The position numbers and the translations under genes were made by a program. A model generated the notes under the pieces. It saw nothing but the letters and a program-made list of their open reading frames with translations, had not been told where the DNA came from and searched no databases. Source: Agapetus fuscipes (lineage: Eukaryota; Arthropoda; Insecta; Trichoptera; Glossosomatidae). From it: a DNA stretch of 64,000 nucleotides. Shown in pieces: positions 21,266 to 33,060 of this stretch. The DNA lies in NCBI GenBank assembly GCA_951799405.1, contig OX637362.1:10588493-10652492 (forward strand), written 5' to 3'. Each line of letters opens with the position of its first letter. Position 1 is the stretch's first letter.

Positions 21266-21644
21266 CTACAAAGCACGAAGCGTGTTGAAAATTGCTTTAC
21301 TCAGTCACAATGAGGGGCATATCGAAAGTTCCCGATTCAATTATAAACAGTTTCACAGATGACTATCGGGCCTGCTCGCTTTTTTAATGGACATTTTTAG
21401 TTATGGGATAAAATAAATAGGAAAACTTTTCGTCCCCCCCTCCTTACATGTCGATAAAACACTTAATCTTGGGCCAACTGATGAAAAAAATCTGGATTAA
21501 AAATCTAATCCTACAATTGAGTCATATAGACGCATTGGGGGCAAATGGAGCATTTTTTAGAGAGTTAAATAACGCATGGTAACACAGAAAAAAAACCTTA
21601 TCATTTCCATACTTATATTTTTGTCGCTGGTATGGTAATCCATG

Positions 21645-22190
21645 AATGGAATGGTAATCGTGAATGGAATATCCAGAGTCATAATAAAAGAAGAGCCTGT
21701 ATGGAGAAGGTTATGACTCTGGAGGAAATGAAAGAAGTGTGTAATGACAGAAAGAAATGGCGGTTCATCTATAATGATGGCGGCTAAGGTTTATGAAATT
21801 GGAATTTGTTTTCTGTTTTAGTTTTGATGTCCATACATAGTATTATTATTTGATTTAAAAAATGTAATTTGTCGTGTATGTTCCTTGACTTATAGGTTGG
21901 TATGCGGCTGACCACCCATGCTGTAAAAATTGTTCACTTTGCCAATGTAAAAATGAATACTCATTTGATTCTCTGCCCCTGCTGTACAAACTTGGTTCAC
22001 TTTTACCAATGCTACCACGTTTCAAGGAAAAGCGGCAGGAGTTGCAAAGTATATGTGCATGTGACGTTTGGTTTATTTTGTAATGTACACATGCAGCATG
22101 ATTGTGTAAGTGCAAACTTACATGTGCCTGCTTGTGGGCATTGAGTATCAACATATCTTTGCAACTTAGATTATAGATTCTCAACAACTG
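21645..22190 (+). pseudogene. RTE-1 LINE 3' end
   Basis: Plus strand encodes WNIQSHNKRRACMEKVMTLE, then MKEVCNDRKKWRFI, followed by the RTE-1 3' UTR and a SINE-C region that has a roughly 40-bp extra segment near 21950. It ends ATCTTTGCAACTTAGATT. 5'-truncated. Confidence 0.75.
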
Positions 22191-22564
22191 AATTTTTTAA
22201 ATAAAGATATTTTCTTTATGTGGATTACTTAGCTTGTTTAAAGTTTAAAAGACTTAAGGATTGTTTTACAAAGTTGCGAAATTGAAATTTAATATTTGAA
22301 TTTAAATACTTATTTTAAAAAAAAGTTTTAAGTGTTATAAAAAATGCTTTTTAAATTGAATAATAACTTTTTATGGACTACTTTATATCTCAGTTGAATG
22401 GAATAGAAAAAGTTTGTAAAGGCGATTGTTTTAAAAGATTATTTAAGTACTTTTAATTATATAAAAGTAAGTAAGTACTATTTATTCGTTGTCACAAAAT
22501 CAATGAAGAGTGAGGGTCTACAATTTTCTAGTATAGAAAAATTATAATAATCTATCTATCTTTA

Positions 22565-22675
22565 ATCTAAGCTGCAAAGATATTTAAACATTTAAAATTC
22601 ATATTAAATGCATGCCCACAATAATACACGCTTACGAATGTAGTATGTGTACTAACCGACTAAAATCCTAACTTG
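22565..22675 (-). mobile_element. SINE-C copy, 3' half only
   Basis: CTAAGCTGCAAAGATATTTA and ATTAAATGCATGCCCACA on plus correspond to the reverse complement of the SINE-C 3' half. 22191-22564 shows no feature. Confidence 0.5.
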
Positions 22676-22696
22676 AAAAAACAAAAACATAACGGA

Positions 22697-22950
22697 GTTC
22701 ATTGACTAATAGGTTAGTATGAGGCTGATCGCCCATACTGTACAAATAGTTCACTTTACTAATGTCACTCTTATTTCAGGGAAGATCGCCAAGAGTTGCA
22801 GGGCTTATATTCGTTTGAGATTGGGTTTAATGTTGTAAGTCCACATGCGGAAAGTGGAAGTGCGAACTTATGCGTGTCTGCTTGTGGGAATGCATGTACA
22901 TAATAGGACTTTTAATTTTTTTATATATATACTTTCCAACTTATAGATAA
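22697..22950 (+). mobile_element. SINE-C copy, diverged
   Basis: TTCATTGACTAATAGGTTAG through TCACTCTTATTTCAGGGAAG and GCGTGTCTGCTTGTGGGAAT. Confidence 0.65.
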
Positions 22951-22981
22951 TGTAACACTATTCAATATTATCCGAAAATTT

Positions 22982-23035
22982 TATATCGGTTTCGCTTACG
23001 GTTATGTATCCATAACCGTAACCGAAACCGATATA
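22982..23035. repeat. Near-perfect 25-bp hairpin
   Basis: 22982-23006 and 23011-23035 are reverse complements with a single mismatch, separated by TATC. The sequence (TATATCGGTTTCG...) resembles the 48-bp tandem repeat at 40.3 kb. 23036-23762 shows no other feature. Confidence 0.7.
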
Positions 23036-23762
23036 AAGTATTTTTATTTTTATTTCGGATATCCGATAGTTTCGGTTGTGGATGCGGATATCCATAACAT
23101 CCGTAACTTTGGATCGTCAAAAACTTCGTTTTTTTCTATCCTCAAAGGTTGAATTTTCAAGAGCATTCTAGAGACATCCAAAACCCAACTAATAATATTA
23201 TTATTTGCCACATAATGGAAGTACACTCACGCGATGCCCGAGGCAGTCTGTCACAATTTACGGCAAATATTCGTCAAAATATTCCATCCCGTGGAATGTC
23301 ACCTTTGAAGAGACGCCAGCCGTAGGAAGACCACGGGAATCCTGCAAGATGTGTAGAATCCTGACAATTTGGGGACAGGGGTAAAGCCCGCACGACGCGG
23401 AGAGCTTCGGGCGCATGAAACTAGTACATTTTAAGCTAAATTATATATTTTGTATTTGCGTTGAGAGCGCTAAAATATGCTTGCAAGCGTTTAAGCTAGA
23501 AACTATGTGGCTTGAGGTATTTTATGTAATTGAAAAGTTTGTTTAAATAAAGCACTGAGAACTACAATATTAATTTTTAAACACAGCCTGCAATTTGGTT
23601 CTATAAGCCAAGGCAAATATTAAAAATATATATATTAACGCGCTAAAGAAGGTTTAAACATTGCAATTTTGAATTTGGGTATTATAAAAAAAGCAAGTAA
23701 TAACATGCATGGTAAATGACAGTTTGTAGTAATATACATGCCGAGTATTAGGGCGTCACCGT

Positions 23763-24175
23763 CTTGTTCTGTCCGTAGTCTAGTGGTTAGCGCTTCGGAA
23801 TCGTAAATGAAAGGTAGTGGTTCTATCCGGGTTGTGGGGTTGTCCGGTCGATAGCTCAGTTGACAGAGCGCTTGCATTTCATGCCGCGAGCTCGGGTTCA
23901 AATGAAATGATAATGGGCAGAAATGATTTCCCGTTTCGGTGTTTATTTCAAACCCCAAAATAAAATAGGTACCGGCAAGGTTTACTCAGCCTTAACAAAA
24001 AATGAGTACCAGCCCCCTCGGGAGCTGGGAAACCCCACTTCAACTGAAGTGGTTGGCGTAAGGCCGGCCCCCTTACCTGTAAAAATAAATAGCTTTAACT
24101 CGCCAAATGTGACCCCTTCGGGGATAACGTTACTTATTTTCTTAGTTACACTACATGTATAGCTTAATCGCGTTT
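23763..24175 (+). mobile_element. SINE-B copy preceded by a second tRNA-like head
   Basis: A tRNA-like head (TCCGTAGTCTAGTGGTTAGC, with GTGGTTCTATCC as a weak B box) runs directly into the SINE-B head CGGTCGATAGCTCAGTTGAC with GGGTTCAAAT. The full SINE-B body follows to CCCCTTCGGGGATAACG and TACACTACATGTATAGC. Confidence 0.75.
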
Positions 24176-24179
24176 TTTT

Positions 24180-24410
24180 TTGCGTGGCTTCGAATCCCGG
24201 TGGAGTACAAAAAATACCGTTTTTTTCAAATCTATTCTTCGCTGGGTTGATAACATGCCTTTACAAAAGACCGGTCACCAAAGATCCATCCAGCCTTACA
24301 GCAACTGGGACTTGCTTGAGAATTGGCGCTTTCTACAGCAACCATCAAGCTCTCAGAGAGCTCTTGAGATGTGATTCACACAAAAACAGCGCTCACCAAA
24401 CAAATCATCT
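24180..24410 (+). mobile_element. SINE-A copy with LINE-II-type tail
   Basis: Starts inside the head at GGCTTCGAATCCCGG, then body, then GAGCTCTTGAGATGTGATTC and AAAACAGCGCTCACC. 24411-24649 is AT-rich without a feature. Confidence 0.7.
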
Positions 24411-24649
24411 AAATATTGCCCTGCGAGCTATTTATTTACAATCTTACTTCTTTAATTTAGTAATATTTCTAATCTTATCAAATAAGTTTTCCTTTTTTTT
24501 TCAGTTTGACCAATTTGTAATAAAATATATCTTGTTTTCTCAAAAATACATGTGATTTAAATATTACAGTTATTTTAAATTATAACAACGTCTTATTCAA
24601 GGAATATAAACAAAATAGAGTTTGAAAATAGAAGTAAATAAAATAATCC

Positions 24650-25060
24650 TTTCTAATCTAATCTAATCTAAGCTGCAAAGATATATATCATATAAAATTT
24701 ATATTTAATGCATTCCCACAAGCAGACATGTATAATTTCGCTCTAACACATGCCGCATGTGGACCTACAATATAAAAACCCAATCTCAAATGAACATAAG
24801 CCCTGCAACTCTTGCCGACCTTCCCTGAAGCAGGGGTGACATTGGCAAAGTGAACCATTTTTTACAGTATGGGTGGTCAGCCGCATATCAACCTATAAGT
24901 CAAGGAACATACACGACAAATTTCATTTTTTTAAATCAACAATAATGGTATGTATAGATCAAAACAAAAAACAACACAAATTCCAATTTAATAAACCCTA
25001 GCCGCCAACATAACAGATTAACCGCCATTTCTTTCTGTCCTTGCATATCCTTTAAAATTT
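24650..25060 (-). mobile_element. RTE-1 LINE 3' end including SINE-C
   Basis: TTTCTAATCTAATCTAATCT at the tail, SINE-C to ATAAGTCAAGGAACATACAC, then the RTE-1 3' UTR to CCGCCATTTCTTTCTGTCCT at the end of ORF2. Confidence 0.8.
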
Positions 25061-25111
25061 AAATACTGACATTTGAAGTTAAAAATTATCTTTGAATTAT
25101 CTTTTTAACTA

Positions 25112-26135
25112 GATTTTACTTTACTTTACTTTACTTTCTTCGGCTCATAAGCCTTGAAGACTCAGGGCCTCCCGCACCACAATCCTCCAGGACTCTCTGT
25201 CTTGTGCAGCTTCCCTCCAATGTCCCCTCACTCCACAGCCTCACTCCAATTTCGGCATCGGCTTCAATGTTGTCTGCCCACCGCATCCTGGGACGTCCGA
25301 GTGGGCGCACCATCCAAGACTGTTCTAATGATCCTGGAGTCCTCTGCACGTGCTACATGTCCGGCCCACTGGAGTCTTCTTGATTTCATTACCGACACTA
25401 TGTTAGCATCTTGAAACACGGACATCAGCTCCGCGTTGGTCCGAATACGCCACCTGTCATCTTCAAATACAGGTCCGAGAATGCGACGAAGCATTTTGTT
25501 CTCAAAGACCTGGAGAGATTTTTCTTGTTTTTGAGTCAGACTCCAGGCTTCGCATCCGTACAACACAACTGGCCGAAAAATGGAAGTGTAAATCTTGAAT
25601 TTTGTGGAGCGGGATAGCCATTTTGAGCACAATAGCCCTCTAAGGCCAAAAAAAGCATTATTGCCGGAGTGAATTCGGGCATGTAATTCTGAGGATAGGA
25701 TATTTTTGTCATTTATAAGGTTACCCAAGTATTTGAATGAATTGCAGTTCTTAAACTTGTAATTATCTACATTCAAATCTTCTTGAATATCCCGCCGCGC
25801 CACAGGCAAGTATTCAGTTTTCCCCTCATTAATTCTCAATCCTATCCTCCTTGCCATTCTCTCCATTGGTAAGAAGAGCGCCCGGAGCTGTGCAGCGTTC
25901 TCTCCCAGAAGCACCACATCATCCGCATATCCCAGCAGCCTAACTCAGCAGCGGCCTACTTCCTATGGTGATTCCACCATACACAGGTTTGGTTTCTCTC
26001 ACAACCTTTTCTAAGGCTAGGTTGAAGAGCGATGGAGAAAGGGCGTCACCCTGCTTTAGGCCTGAACTGATCTCAAAGGGATCCGAGACCTGTCCCTGCA
26101 GCAGTATTTGAGCTCTTGAATTTTCTATGGATATC
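25112..26135 (-). pseudogene. LINE-IV reverse transcriptase, 3' part with pentanucleotide tail
   Basis: On the minus strand from 26120: RAQILLQGQVSDPFEISSGL, KQGDALSPSLFNLALEKVV, then after a frameshift the catalytic LLGYADDVVLLGENAAQ. Next come GLRINEGKTEYLPVA, VVLYGCEAWSLTQ and FENKMLRRILGPVFEDDRWR. A second frameshift near 25300 leads to GRPRMRWADNIEADAE and a stop near 25131. The 3' end is a run of AAAGT pentanucleotides (25115-25137). The palm motif YADD is present. The upstream part of the same LINE is at 30557-30815; the Gypsy element separates them. Confidence 0.85.
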
Positions 26136-26368
26136 TGTGATGTATTTTGGGGATGTTTATTGTGGATGGGGGATATCAATCAGACGAACAGATGAGTCTT
26201 GGTTTCAATGTGATGTATTATTCCATTTCAGTGTTTACAAGGCGAGAGACAAAACCAGACTGCCCAGTGAAGCAATAATAATCTCTAATAATATTATATT
26301 ACACTAATACATTACCTTATATATGATATTACCTACTCTAAATAATCATATCATAATTATACATTACA
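26136..26368 (-). repeat. 3' LTR of the Ty3/Gypsy element
   Basis: This 233-bp repeat matches 30324-30556 without a difference that I can see. On the minus strand it begins TGTAATG and ends ATCACA. A purine-rich tract (GTGAGGGAGG read on minus) lies directly inside it at about 26369-26378, as expected for second-strand priming. Confidence 0.9.
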
Positions 26369-26478
26369 CCTCCCTCACTAAATGACGAATCTACATTACA
26401 TTATATCATACTTATCATACTTATCATTATAACATATTATATCAATAAAAATTATATCTTATACAATTTCATCTTCTT

Positions 26479-29400
26479 TCATCTTGGGTACCGCAGGCGG
26501 TTCTCCCCCCTCGGACGCAGGCGCTCCGACCATGGTTGGAACCTGGAAACACCCGAGTCATTAGAGATCTGTCCTGCCTCATCCAACAGCTGACCCAACC
26601 CCAGGTCATTGTCAGACTCATCCTCCCAAGACACCTTTCTTCCGGAAATCTGATCATGATGTCTTTTCCAAATCTGATTTCCAGCTTTTACCAAGTAAAT
26701 CCTGTTTCCCAATGTTTTAAATATAATGCATGGAACCCACTTCCCTACATTTCTGAAATCCTTAGTCATTACCTTTTGTCCAATTCTGAATAGTCCTTTA
26801 ATCTTTCTTCCCCTGTAATTCCTTTGTTGATTTTCCTGATTTCTCTTTTTAAAAACACATACCTTTCTCCCCGTCTTTTTAAATGATTTCTCCCCAGGCA
26901 CTACTGTATCAAAAATGGATCTTATTTTTCTACCTATCATAAGCACGCTCGGCTCCATCCCTGTTGCTAATGATGGTGCATTTCTATGATCTACTAAAAA
27001 TTCCAAAAGCTTATCTTCATAATCGTTAGGAAACATACCATTTTTCATAATTTTTTTTAAAAAACTTTTTGTTGTTTTTACCGTATTCTCCGCCAAACCG
27101 TTTGACGCTGGGTGATTTACTGCTGAAGTTAAATGCTTAATATTTAAATTTTTGCAAAACCTTTGAAAATCTACTGATGTAAATGCCGTACCATTATCCG
27201 TTACAATGCAACTTGGAATACCTAACACTGAAAATATTCTCTTCAACTCTCTAATTGTATGCCTTGCATCAATTTTATCAACTTTTACAGCATCTATCCA
27301 ATTTGATGCTGCGTCTACTACGACTAAAAAATATTTTCCTGCTAGCGGCCCGAAAAAATCTAAATGTATCCTTTTCCAAATATGTTGTTCTACCGGCCAA
27401 CTTTTCAACTCGACTTTATCTGGAGATCCCATATTTCTTGCACATTGTGTACATTCTCTCACTGTTTTCTCAATTTCTGTATTCATCCCTAACCAAAAAA
27501 AATAATTTCTAGCCAAAGTTTTCGTTTTTACAATTCCCATGTGAGATTTGTGAATAAACTTCAAAATATCTTCCCTTAATGCCAATGGTATTACCAATCT
27601 GTTTTCATAAAATAAACAATCATTTGATTCGCTTAACTTTTCTCTTAAAAACCACCATTTTACCAATCCATTTGTCATTTTGGATTTATTTGGCCACCCT
27701 GTTTTTAAATACTCCTTTATCTCACAAATGACCTTGTCATTACGAGATGCTTCCTTGATGCATTCTACATTTAAATTTGTTTCTACTGCAATACAGTTTA
27801 AAAATTCTCCTTCAACATCCTCAATGTTTATCTCATTTATGATCTCAATATTATCTTCCCCCTCATTATCCGTACTACTCATTGGTAACCTCGACAAAAA
27901 ATCTGCTTTATTATCCTTTGACGGAACATCTTTATGTTGAAGTGGTTTCACACCATCCCTCGATATTCGAAATCCCAAATATTCAACTTCTGTCAACCCA
28001 AATTCACATTTTTGTAAATTAACACTAAATCCACTACGTTCTAAACGCTTAATTACCTCTTCCGTTGCCTTCTCCAATTCTTGCAATGTATTCCCATAAA
28101 TTAACAAATCATCCATAAATGCTATCGCATCCAACCCTTGAATTGCCGAATATAAAGCTCTGCTAAATATCGCTGGTGACGTCGTGAGACCAAAAGGAAG
28201 TACCTTGTACCTAAATAACCCAAATGGTGACGAAATCACACAAAGATTTCTCGACTCCTCCGACAACCTAATTTGAGAAAAAGCATTTCTCAAATCTAAT
28301 TTTGCATAAAATTTTGCTCCATTTACTCTATTTATTAAATCTTCTACTCTAGGTAACGGGTACTTTATTTTTTTTAACATTGGATTCAAAGTATTTTTAA
28401 AATCGGCACATATTCTGATTTCATCATTTTTTTTTTTCACAATCACTATTGGACTTGCCATTTCACTAGTCTCTACTTTCTCAATAATACCTTCTTGTAA
28501 CATGCGATCTATTTCTTTTTCTACCCTTATTCTCAAATTAAAAGGAATTGGCCTCGGGTTAACAAATTTTGCCTTAAAGTCTTTTATAACTTCTATCTCC
28601 GCTTCAAAATTTTTAAAAGTACCTGCTTTACTCTCAAAAACAGCTGGATATTTTTTTCTCATACTAGAAAAAAAATCTGCATTATAATTCGTATTATTAT
28701 CTCCTACTGAATAAATATTATCGCTAACATTGAATGAATTTATTTTAAAAGTATTCAAAAAATTCCGACCTAATAAAGAAGACGACCCTTTATATACAAC
28801 AATTATTTCTATGTACTCTTTACTTCCTTGATATTCTACTCTCATGTACTTACGACCTTTTACTTGTAGTTGAGTACCATCATAGCTTGATAATTTCAAA
28901 TCACAATGTTCTAACTTAATATTTGAAAAATGTTCATTAAATATGTGCCAAGGAATAATAGTCACCCCAGAACCCGTATCTAAAATCATTTTTAGATCTG
29001 TATCATTTACCTTTACGTTTAAAAAAATGGGACCATCCATCTCATTAATGGCCATTATTGTATTTATTCTTCGAAACTTGCATTTATTTGCATAATGACC
29101 AGATTTGTTACATTTAAAGCATTTAATATTATTATTATTTTTATTTAAAAACTTGCATGCATTTTGTTTATGACCGAATTTACCACAGTTAAAGCATTTA
29201 TAATTATTATTCCTATCACTTGAAATACTTGCATGTCTAAAAATAGATTTCTTACTATCATTTGAATTATTTCGCTTGATTTCAGAATTTCGCTGTCTAT
29301 CCCTTGACTTCCGAGTTTCTGTGGAATCCCTCGAATTACACGAACTCATTAAATTTATACTTTCTGAATTGTTTTGACCACACAAATGTTCCATTGTTCT

Positions 29401-29802
29401 CGCTAATTCTACACATTCAGATAATTTCAATTCCATTGCTTTTAAAAATATTCTCTGCTTTATTTTGTTCTGTCTGATACCTATTAAAAATATATCCTTC
29501 AAATTTGCCTCCAATCTATTCTCAAATTTACAGTCTACCGCAATTTTTTTCAATCTAGCTATATAATCCTTAATTGACTCGGTTTCGAGCTGTTTACATG
29601 AATAAAATGACTCCCTATACTCAAATATATTTTTTTTTACCCCACAATGACCCCCAATAATATCAATCAACTCCTCGAATTTTGCCTCCGAAATCTTTTT
29701 CGGAAAACATAGATCAGACACCGTCTGAAAAGTCTCCTTGGTGAGAGACGATAATAGAACAGCCCTTCTGCGTTCTTCAGTTAAAAACTTCTCATCATAC
29801 AA
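26479..29802 (-). pseudogene. Gag-Pol polyprotein of Ty3/Gypsy element, lacking RNase H
   Basis: An open frame of 1107 codons. Domains in order: Gag with two CCHC zinc knuckles near residues 200 and 230 (CFNCGKFGHKQNAC, CFKCNKSGHYANKC); aspartic protease with DTGSG near 274; reverse transcriptase with KLDLRNAFSQI near 500 and the FMDD active site near 562; then a direct jump near residue 622 (about 27935). The jump goes from the end of RT (GFRISRDGVKP) to the sequence that normally follows RNase H (SKDNKADFLSRLP). The 200-plus residues of RNase H are missing without a frame change. Integrase follows with an H-H-C-C zinc site near 735-785 and D, D, E residues near 818 (LDFFG), 868 (TDNGTAF) and 905 (AENTV). 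At the 5' end the frame is preceded by a stop just before DWRLYDEKF, so the native Gag start is also lost. It cannot complete its own cycle as it stands. Confidence 0.9.
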
Positions 29803-30309
29803 TCTCCAGTCCTATGGCAAAAAGGACTTAGACTCCTCAGTGTTCCCTCCATAGTCTGAAACGGCAGAAAGAAAGAAAACAAAAATCTTATCTGCTTCTG
29901 CGTCCGACAGTCCAGGAAACGCCTACGTGACCCTCAGAAAGTGGCTTCCACTCCCTGCAGCAGTCACCTCCAGGAAAATGACCCTCAAGGCTCCCAGCTC
30001 CTGCAGTACTCCCTGCAGCACTCCGCCCCAGTTGGATCCTCTCCTCTTGAAAAGAAAACCGCTGCAGTAACTCCCTGCAGCGATTCCTCTTGGCTCCGTG
30101 AGTTCTCTTCCTCTTGAAGAAAACCGCTCCTTCTCTTCAGACTTCTTCCAGTTCTCCCTGCAGCAACCTCGCCTCAGCTGGCTTCGTGATCCTCAGTCTT
30201 CAGATCCTTCTTCCTTCTCGAAGATTCCCACATGTTGCTCTTGCAACAATATTATTTTATTTCTTCCAAAAAAAATTTTTTTATCCCGTTTTATATGGTT
30301 CTTCTTTAT

Positions 30310-30322
30310 CCTGACTGCGCCA
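30310..30322 (-). other. Candidate tRNA primer-binding site
   Basis: One base inside the 5' LTR, the minus strand reads TGGCGCAGTCAGG. The leading TGG can pair with a tRNA 3' CCA end. I cannot assign the tRNA. Confidence 0.6.
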
Positions 30323-30323
30323 C

Positions 30324-30556
30324 TGTGATGTATTTTGGGGATGTTTATTGTGGATGGGGGATATCAATCAGACGAACAGATGAGTCTTGGTTTCAATGTG
30401 ATGTATTATTCCATTTCAGTGTTTACAAGGCGAGAGACAAAACCAGACTGCCCAGTGAAGCAATAATAATCTCTAATAATATTATATTACACTAATACAT
30501 TACCTTATATATGATATTACCTACTCTAAATAATCATATCATAATTATACATTACA
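30324..30556 (-). repeat. 5' LTR of the Ty3/Gypsy element
   Basis: Identical by eye to 26136-26368 over 233 bp, with TG...CA ends on the minus strand. LTR identity means a recent insertion. Confidence 0.9.
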
Positions 30557-30815
30557 ACATATGATACATGATAATACATGTAATACATGATGTACATATA
30601 ATACATGAACCAGTTTGATGAGTTTTCCAGGAATTCCATAGTCTCGTAAAACGCTCCACAGCCCCAAACGATGCACTGAGTCATAAGCAGTCTTGAAGAT
30701 TTTACTTTGGAGTTGAAAAAATAGAAATAAAACTCTGTTTCTATAAATATAAAAATAAATGTGTATAAATTTTGTTGATGCGCAAATTTTTTGACTAAAA
30801 AAATATATTAGCAAA
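30557..30815 (-). pseudogene. LINE-IV reverse transcriptase, upstream part
   Basis: Minus strand reads AYDSVHRLGLWSVLRDYGIP then GKLIKLVHVLY. These are the residues directly before the RAQILLQG segment on the other side of the Gypsy element. Next to the LTR is a short array of ATACATG-like units (30565-30608). 30816-31282 shows nothing. Confidence 0.75.
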
Positions 30816-31282
30816 TAGAAAAAAGATGAAATGGATTTTCTCTTCTGTTAGTGATATTCATGTAGGTATGGATGAAATATGTTACTTCTGAAAGATATTT
30901 TATTTGCCAAAGACATATTATTTATTTGAACGATTTTCAGTAAACAAGCAAAAAAAAAGGTTTAAAACCTGATATTTGGCCGTGATGAAAAAATTGCAAA
31001 GAATTTCTTTGAAATGATCTGTAGTAATTTTTCACCAGACTAGAAAGATTCGCATTTGACTTTATTTTGCATCAAAGTCATGTAAAAAAATATGTATATA
31101 TTTTATTCATCTGCTTATTGAAATATTATAAAGTGTAACTTAGTGTAAAAACTCGACGTTTTAACTCAATTACGGCGTTATTAAAATTATTTATTAAATA
31201 TAAGGTTAGCGTTTTATTTTTCATATTTTTTTTGTTTAACACTACGCTTGAATCTTGTGACGAATTATTCTATAATCTATAA

Positions 31283-31530
31283 TAATCTATAATCTAAGTT
31301 GCAAGGATATATTCATTTAAAGCTCTCAGATGTATGCCCACAAACCAACAAGTGTAGTTCGCGCTTACAAATGCTGAATGTGTACTTACAAATAAAATAC
31401 AAACCTCAAATGAACATAAGCCCCACAACTTTTGCCGACCTTCCCTGAAACAGGGGTGACATTGGCAAAGTGAACCATTTTTTACAGTATGGGTGGTCAG
31501 CCTCATACCAACCTATAAGTCAAGGAATTC
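31283..31530 (-). mobile_element. SINE-C copy
   Basis: AATCTAAGTTGCAAGGATAT through GAAACAGGGGTGACATTGGC to ATAAGTCAAGGAATTC. Belongs to the subfamily with a TTATAGATT-type end rather than the ATTAG tail. Confidence 0.75.
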
Positions 31531-31564
31531 TAATTCTAATTAGTTAAAAAATGTAAAATACTGT

Positions 31565-32010
31565 AAAAAAAGGTTTACTTTGTCAATGTCACCCCTGTTT
31601 CAGGAAAGGTCGGCAAGAGTTGCAGGGCTGATATTCATTTGAGACTAGGTTTTTATATTGTTGGCCCACATGCGGCATGTGTTTGCGCGACCTAATACGT
31701 GTCTGCTTGTGTATGTAATATGAATCTCAAGTGATATATATCTTTGCAACTTAGATTTAGATTTAGATTAAAGGTTACTTCCTTGACTTATAGGTTGGTA
31801 TGACCACCCATACTGTCAAAAATGGTTCACTTTGCCGATGTCACCCCTGTTTCAGGGAAGGTCGGAAAAAGTTGCAGGGCTTATGTCCATTTGAGGTTTG
31901 GTTTTAATTTGAAGGTACACATTCTTGTACACATGTTTGTTTGTGGGCATACATCTGAGAGCTTTGAATGAATATATCCTTGCAACTTAGATTATAGATA
32001 GATAGATAGA
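31565..32010 (+). mobile_element. Two tandem SINE-C copies
   Basis: The first (31565-31765) lacks its 5' end and finishes TTAGATTTAGATTTAGATTA. The second (31783-32010) is complete except for a small deletion near 31800 and ends GATAGATAGATAGATAGAT. Same orientation. Confidence 0.7.
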
Positions 32011-32014
32011 TAGA

Positions 32015-32225
32015 TCGCATCACACTTCTTTAGACTTTCACTTTCACGCTTTCTTTTACTCCGCATTCGTTCAGAACCCACTCGTTTCTCACGCTATCTT
32101 TCAATGTTTTTCCTGTCATACTTCTCAAATGATACATTTCTACGGTGCATACCTTATTTACTTCTCTTTCTTTCACCGTCTACGATTCGCTTCCATACAT
32201 CAGGTACGGCAACAATATACAATCT
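32015..32225 (-). pseudogene. RTE-2 LINE fragment
   Basis: Minus strand: VPYLMYGSES, then VNKVCTVEMYHLRSMTGKTL, then SVRNEWVLNECGVKESVKV. Same family as the 17.7-kb fragment. 32226-32639 is unassigned. Confidence 0.7.
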
Positions 32226-32639
32226 TAACTTTATAAATTTAAAAAAAAATGCCGCCCTTCTTTGAAATTGCAATTATAATTGAGAGGTCTCATGTTCAAG
32301 TTTTTCTTTATAATTCACAAACTGTCAGTCTCTGGTCTGTCAGGAGATCCTTTAAAAAGTTGTGAAGTTAAATTCACGTCTGAGAGCTGAGAAATATTTA
32401 TGATTTTGTCTAGACTCTAGACATAACATAATTAATTTAACTTACTATAATACTACGATAAATACGAAATGTGGTTTACAGTGAATTACAGTATGGTTGG
32501 TCAGACACATACCAACAAATAAGTTAAGGAACAATGTTAGGTACCTATCTGCAAACATTCTATAAAATTATTTTAGTCGCGACCATCGATATATAAGGAC
32601 TATATAAGCTAAGAAAGCGATCCTTTGAGAATTAGGGTT

Positions 32640-33060
32640 GCACTGATGATGGATGATTTATTTCCGGTGGCGCCGTTTAATGATCACAGACCATCTCAAG
32701 GGTGCCGTGGCTGTTCGAAAACAGCATTTTCTTAAGTCCTCTTCTGAAGGCGATGGTGGGCTAGTCAGAGTGAAGGTCGACAGGCAGCTTATTCCAGGCA
32801 ACTGGCCCGGCTACCCCAAAGCTCCTGTCTGCAAAATTGGATGTGTTTGCTCTTATTGGTTCTTTGATCCTGTTGACAGCAGTAGAGGCAGAGCGCAGTG
32901 GTCGCCTTGTAGCGACGTCAGCAGGACATAGTTCAGCGAGACATGGGGGTGCCGTACCCTTTAAGGCCTTGTGGACTGTGAGACATAGCTTGAACTAAAC
33001 CCTGTCACGGACCCTCAGCCAGTGCAGCTCACGCAGCAGCGGGAGATGCGACACTGACCC
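32640..33060 (-). pseudogene. LINE-V (CR1/L2-like) C-terminal fragment
   Basis: Minus strand in one frame with two stops: HLPLLRELHWLRVRDRV, LCLTVHKALKGTAPPCLAEL, then FADRSFGVAGPVAWNKLPVD, and the end near 32678. It is a different lineage from LINE-II but the same conserved region. The 3' end has AAATAAATCATCCATCATC. The plus-strand open frame here is only a shadow. Confidence 0.75.

Larger units (their letters stand above)
26136..30556 (-). mobile_element. Ty3/Gypsy LTR retrotransposon, non-autonomous
   Basis: A 4.4-kb element with 233-bp LTRs, a candidate primer-binding site, a long 5' leader, a single gag-pol frame and a polypurine tract. It lies inside LINE-IV, whose two halves flank it. 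The flanks (ATATC left, ACATA right) do not show the expected target duplication. The leader (29803-30300) repeats CTCCCTGCAGC about four times. Confidence 0.9.

Noticed and set aside
32653..32931. 92-codon plus-strand open frame
   Set aside because: It lies antisense to a recognisable LINE-V reverse-transcriptase end on the minus strand; the plus frame is a shadow.
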